Below are positions 32,813-35,452 of a DNA stretch of 35,452 nt, one piece after another. The position numbers and the translations under genes were made by a program. How positions within the stretch are numbered: position 1 is the stretch's first letter; the number at the start of each line of letters is the position of its first letter. The DNA lies in contig JAJPIQ010000065.1 in assembly GCA_021324685.1 (NCBI GenBank), forward strand, positions 1-35,452, read 5' to 3'. The DNA comes from Bacteroidota bacterium. GTDB taxonomy: Bacteria; Bacteroidota; Ignavibacteria; Palsa-1295. The notes under the pieces are model-generated. The model was not told where the DNA came from and did not search any database. It saw only the letters and a list, made by a program, of their open reading frames with translations.

Positions 32813-34678
32813 ATGTTGACGGACGTCGAATCTCCCCGTACCGGTTCTGCCACTCGTTTCGAAACCCCCGAATCCGCGTTCGCGGCCCTGCTTGCGCTCG
32901 AAAAAAAGAGTTCCGGCATCGGCGCTTATGTAACCGCGGACCGCTCCCAGGGCACGGTCTCGCTCGCGCTCACGCCAGAAGGCGAAGCGATCGACCAGAC
33001 CTATAAACACGCTTCCCGGCTCGCCGATGAAAAAGGGATCGACGACCGTGACGTCCTCGAACGCCTGGGCGAAGTCGAATCGAAATGGCCCTCGCATCCC
33101 GGCGTCGTCGAAAACGCCATCAACGAAGCCATCGAAACATCGCAGCCGGAGCGGGCCGTCGAGATCGCGGAGCAGGCCCTTGCCGACTGGGCGGCCACGC
33201 TCCATGCGGCCGGCGTCCGGAACGCCGGCGATCTGTCGGCGGGGCGCGGTGCGGGAACGCTTTTTATTCAACTGCTCGCCAATTACGAGTTCGCGCTCGA
33301 ACGCGCCGGCCGCCTGCACGATGCGCTTTCGGTCGCCCGGCTTTCCCGCCAGCTCGACCCGGCCGATCCCGAACATATACTTAGTTCCATCGTCAGCCTC
33401 GCGGTCCGCACCGGGGACGCGATGGCGGCGCTCCGCGCGCTGGAACCGCTCGCCGAGTCGCTCGCACCCTATGTGCTCTATGGGCGCGCGCTCGCCTATT
33501 TTGCGCTCGGGCAGCAGGAGAACGCGCAGGCCGCCGTCCACACCGCGCTCCGGCACTGGCCCGACGTCGCGCAGGCGCTGACCCGCGAATGGAAATCGGG
33601 AACCCCGATGCCCCGCCCGGGCGAAGCCGTGAGCGAACTCCAGGTCCTCTTCGGATATTACGAAGTCTTCGGCTCCGCCTGGAAATCGGTCCCCGGAGCG
33701 ATCGAATGGCTGAAGCAAGCCGCCGCATCGGCGCTCCGGCCCGGAGCAAAACGCGAGCGATATACCGGCCTCACCCGCACCGGCGCCTCGGCCGCCGCTC
33801 CGGAAACCGAAGAAGCGGTCCAGAAAGAACAGGCCGAACTCATTCGCAAAGCGCAGGTCATCGGCGAGGACGAATTCGTCCGATTCCTCGAAGTCCAGCC
33901 GAATGTCTATGTTTACGACCTCACCGAGCGTGGGAAGGAATTGGAAGAGGAGCATTCGGCGCTCTACCGGCGCGACATGAAACTCGCCGCCCGCATCCAG
34001 GCGATCGAAGAGATGCTCGTTACGTGGCCCGGTCATGCCAACGCGACCATTGCGCTCGCGCGGTTCCATGCCCAGAAGGAACATTTCGATTCGGCCATCG
34101 AACTGCTGGAACCCGCGATCTTCGATCTCCAGAAGTTCTGGCCCGAAGACATGGGGACCGTTGGCCGCCTTCCGCACGAGTGGCCCGGTAACAAGCCGCT
34201 CCTCAGCGCCTATGCCTATCTCGTCACCGATCTTGCCGCCGCCGGCGACCATGCGAGCGCCAAAGCCTGGGCCGCCGATTATTTGGGATTCAATCCCGGC
34301 GATAACCTCGGTGTCCGTCAAAAAGCGATCGAACTTGCGATCTCCGACGGCGAATACGCCGACGCCCTTCGGCTTATCAACGAAGCCGTGGACCCGATCT
34401 CCGCTTACAATCTCTTTGGCCGTGCTTTGCTCGGCTACGTCCTTCAGGCGAACGATGCCGAGGCCGCGCTGAAAAACGCCGTCGAAAGCCGGCCGCTCGT
34501 CTGGAGAGAACTCGTCTCCGACAAACACCGCATGCCGCACCATTACAATCCGGGCTGGGTCCGTTATTATTCTCCCGAAGAAGCATATAATTACAACGAA
34601 GTCTGGTCCGGCCTCTGGCTCCGAAAACATGGCGCCCTGCTCTGGCTCAAAAAAGAAGGTAGGAAATATATCGCTTAA
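32813..34678 (+). CDS. TPR-like repeat protein, ST7-like
   Basis: A 621-residue, mostly helical protein with degenerate TPR-like repeats (LEPLAESLAPYVLYGRALAYFALGQ, MLVTWPGHANATIALARFHAQK, ATLHAAGVRNAGD). Two copies of a distinctive [EV]xxxWxxxPGAxxWL unit occur. The first is FGYYEVFGSAWKSVPGAIEWL near residue 285. The second, near the C terminus, is SPEEAYNYNEVWSGLWLRKHGALLWL. Similar GAL-WL endings occur in ST7-type and related TPR proteins. No signal peptide is visible, so it is probably cytoplasmic, possibly a scaffold. It lies directly behind the small lipoprotein gene. The call of TPR-like is reasonable; the ST7 comparison is tentative. Confidence 0.8.
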   Translation: MLTDVESPRTGSATRFETPESAFAALLALEKKSSGIGAYVTADRSQGTVSLALTPEGEAIDQTYKHASRLADEKGIDDRDVLERLGEVESKWPSHPGVVENAINEAIETSQPERAVEIAEQALADWAATLHAAGVRNAGDLSAGRGAGTLFIQLLANYEFALERAGRLHDALSVARLSRQLDPADPEHILSSIVSLAVRTGDAMAALRALEPLAESLAPYVLYGRALAYFALGQQENAQAAVHTALRHWPDVAQALTREWKSGTPMPRPGEAVSELQVLFGYYEVFGSAWKSVPGAIEWLKQAAASALRPGAKRERYTGLTRTGASAAAPETEEAVQKEQAELIRKAQVIGEDEFVRFLEVQPNVYVYDLTERGKELEEEHSALYRRDMKLAARIQAIEEMLVTWPGHANATIALARFHAQKEHFDSAIELLEPAIFDLQKFWPEDMGTVGRLPHEWPGNKPLLSAYAYLVTDLAAAGDHASAKAWAADYLGFNPGDNLGVRQKAIELAISDGEYADALRLINEAVDPISAYNLFGRALLGYVLQANDAEAALKNAVESRPLVWRELVSDKHRMPHHYNPGWVRYYSPEEAYNYNEVWSGLWLRKHGALLWLKKEGRKYIA

Positions 34679-34762
34679 ATGATCGGTGGATTTTGGATGG
34701 GGAAAATTTTCATGAACTCAGCCTTATTTTTCATGAATTCCAAAACCCTCCCGCCATGTAGA

Positions 34763-34795
34763 ACAGACTTCAGTCTGTCCCCGGACTTTAGTCCG
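34763..34795. repeat. Pair of adjacent short inverted repeats
   Basis: ACAGACT-TC-AGTCTGT (34763-34778) is followed by CGGACT-TT-AGTCCG (34782-34795), 3 nt apart. Both have perfect arms and a two-base centre. They could fold as tandem small hairpins or be traces of a dispersed repeat. Confidence 0.75.
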
Positions 34796-35099
34796 TGTAT
34801 CGCAGTAGTCCAGATATATTCAATAGTCTTCAACCCTGGGATGCTCGCTTAATAGACATCCTGCTTTTCATGAATTTATGCAGTATCCCCCTGAAGTTCG
34901 GACCGGGCGGGACACAATGGGAACTATAAGTATGAAAAATCCGAAAAAATTGAACGAATATTTTTGCGAAAAGGTTCCTGCAAAGTGCCATAAATGCCCC
35001 GCCGTTGCCGGCTTTGTCCTGATACCCTCTCTCTGGCCTGAAGGCTGCGGCTACAGGTTTTTAGGTGTTTTACAGGGCATATTGTCAAAATTCCAGTTT

Positions 35100-35132
35100 T
35101 TGATGCCTCTGTAAATTTATGTTGTACCTTTG
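35100..35132 (+). promoter_or_regulatory. Possible Bacteroidota-type promoter
   Basis: TTG at 35100-35102 and TACCTTTG at 35125-35132 are 22 nt apart, matching the group's TTTG / TAnnTTTG pattern in spacing and sequence. The nearest downstream gene is the secreted protein at 35343, which would leave a 5' leader of about 200 nt. Confidence 0.35.
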
Positions 35133-35136
35133 TGGC

Positions 35137-35152
35137 GAATGGTTTACCATTC
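35137..35152. repeat. Short inverted repeat with TT centre
   Basis: GAATGGT-TT-ACCATTC, just downstream of the possible promoter. It is in the same style as the pair near 34780. It might form a small hairpin in the leader RNA. Confidence 0.65.
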
Positions 35153-35342
35153 ACTTAGTCAGAAAAACTGAAAGTGCCTTTTGTTGCCCGCGCCGCCAGC
35201 TCTTCATGTTCCTTGCTTGCGGTCTTAGCACGATGGTCAGTCCACAGTGCAGCTCCCGACGCCCGCGCCCAAGACCCGTTCAATCGTTCACGGTCGAATT
35301 CTAAAAAAATTCGCTCAACTTCAGTACCCTAACATTTGGTTT

Positions 35343-35452
35343 ATGAAACAGACTCGTTCCGCAAAACATAATTCCTGGCATGCCACACGCACGCTCACAG
35401 CCATGCTTGCCGTTATCGTGCTATGCTCGCTCCACTTCAGGGGCCTTCGCGC
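35343..35452 (+). CDS. Start of a secreted-protein gene (cut by window edge)
   Basis: An ATG at 35343 opens a frame that remains open through the last base (36 codons). The product begins MKQTRSAKHNSWHATRTLTA and then MLAVIVLCSLHFRGLRA. It has a basic n-region, a hydrophobic core and a possible cleavage region, that is, a signal peptide. Nothing can be said about its function. Given the other cargo genes here, a T9SS substrate is a guess only. Confidence 0.6.
   Translation, partial: MKQTRSAKHNSWHATRTLTAMLAVIVLCSLHFRGLR

Larger units (their letters stand above)
34679..35342. other. AT-rich noncoding stretch rich in short repeats
   Basis: Six hundred and sixty bases without a convincing gene. 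TTTTCATGAA occurs three times (34707, 34728, 34865). Inverted repeats with 2-nt centres occur at 34763-34778, 34782-34795 and 35137-35152. CCTGAAGGCTGCGGCTAC near 35040 includes the palindrome GCCT-GA-AGGC. The 78-codon and shorter frames here have no start context or family resemblance and look fortuitous. Base composition contrasts with the GC-rich genes to the left. Confidence 0.6.

Noticed and set aside
32357-34630. A 757-codon minus-strand frame opposite the lipoprotein and TPR genes
   Set aside because: It is the mirror of GC-rich coding sequence on the plus strand, which carries a lipobox and TPR-like repeats. The antisense product has no signal, domain or start context. It is kept as a curiosity only.
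34878-35114. A 78-codon plus-strand frame in the AT-rich spacer
   Set aside because: No ribosome site, no recognisable domain, and the sequence overlaps probable dispersed repeats.

Overview
The window looks like a chromosomal segment of a member of the Bacteroidota/FCB group, possibly a Kapabacteria- or Ignavibacteria-like lineage. The main evidence is three very large secreted proteins (7391-10648, 10645-13068 and 13536-17309) that end in type IX secretion (T9SS) C-terminal sorting domains. Supporting evidence is the DUF7948/SBBP, Ycf48-like and DUF11-like repeat architectures and a mixture of ATG and TTG starts with few strong Shine-Dalgarno sites. Most of the window is GC-rich. The first 3 kb and the stretch 34.7-35.3 kb are visibly AT-richer. 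No rRNA, tRNA, CRISPR array, transposase or complete mobile element was seen.

Left end (1-2.9 kb): a minus-strand gene, open from its start at 2450 through the window edge, encodes a secreted protein with about 29 IGGG/VGG-type repeats. A short AT-rich intergenic region with two inverted repeats separates it from a small Cro/C1 regulator. 3.0-7.4 kb is a plus-strand housekeeping run: M24 aminopeptidase, PtsN-like EIIA, hisS (overlapping ptsN), a protein with a histone-H1-like tail, and a cupin. 7.4-13.1 kb is a minus-strand pair of T9SS cargo genes joined by an ATGA overlap. A noncoding region separates them from a third, divergent cargo gene (13.5-17.3 kb).

17.4-25.1 kb: an orphan membrane histidine kinase; a minus-strand operon of lysine 6-aminotransferase (lat), a PrnB/IDO-like heme-dioxygenase-superfamily protein and a family 4 uracil-DNA glycosylase; divergent ispE; convergent purB; and a small secreted protein with perfect 30-bp repeats, followed by a clear terminator. 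25.1-29.9 kb: an SDR reductase, urocanate hydratase (hutU), a 28-bp minisatellite that begins inside the last codons of hutU, a stub of a four-helix-bundle (S23-like) gene, a polytopic membrane protein and a HIT protein. 30.0-34.7 kb: a lipoprotein, an aldo/keto reductase, a TlpA-like thioredoxin, a second lipoprotein and a TPR/ST7-like protein. 34.7-35.3 kb is an AT-rich noncoding stretch with short inverted repeats, and at the right edge a new secreted-protein gene begins.

The observations I rate highest are the lat/PrnB-like gene pair, the IGGG-repeat surface protein, the Ser-for-Cys change at a predicted Fe-S ligand of the uracil-DNA glycosylase, the hutU-derived minisatellite beside a gene stub, and short inverted repeats that share a 2-nt centre.
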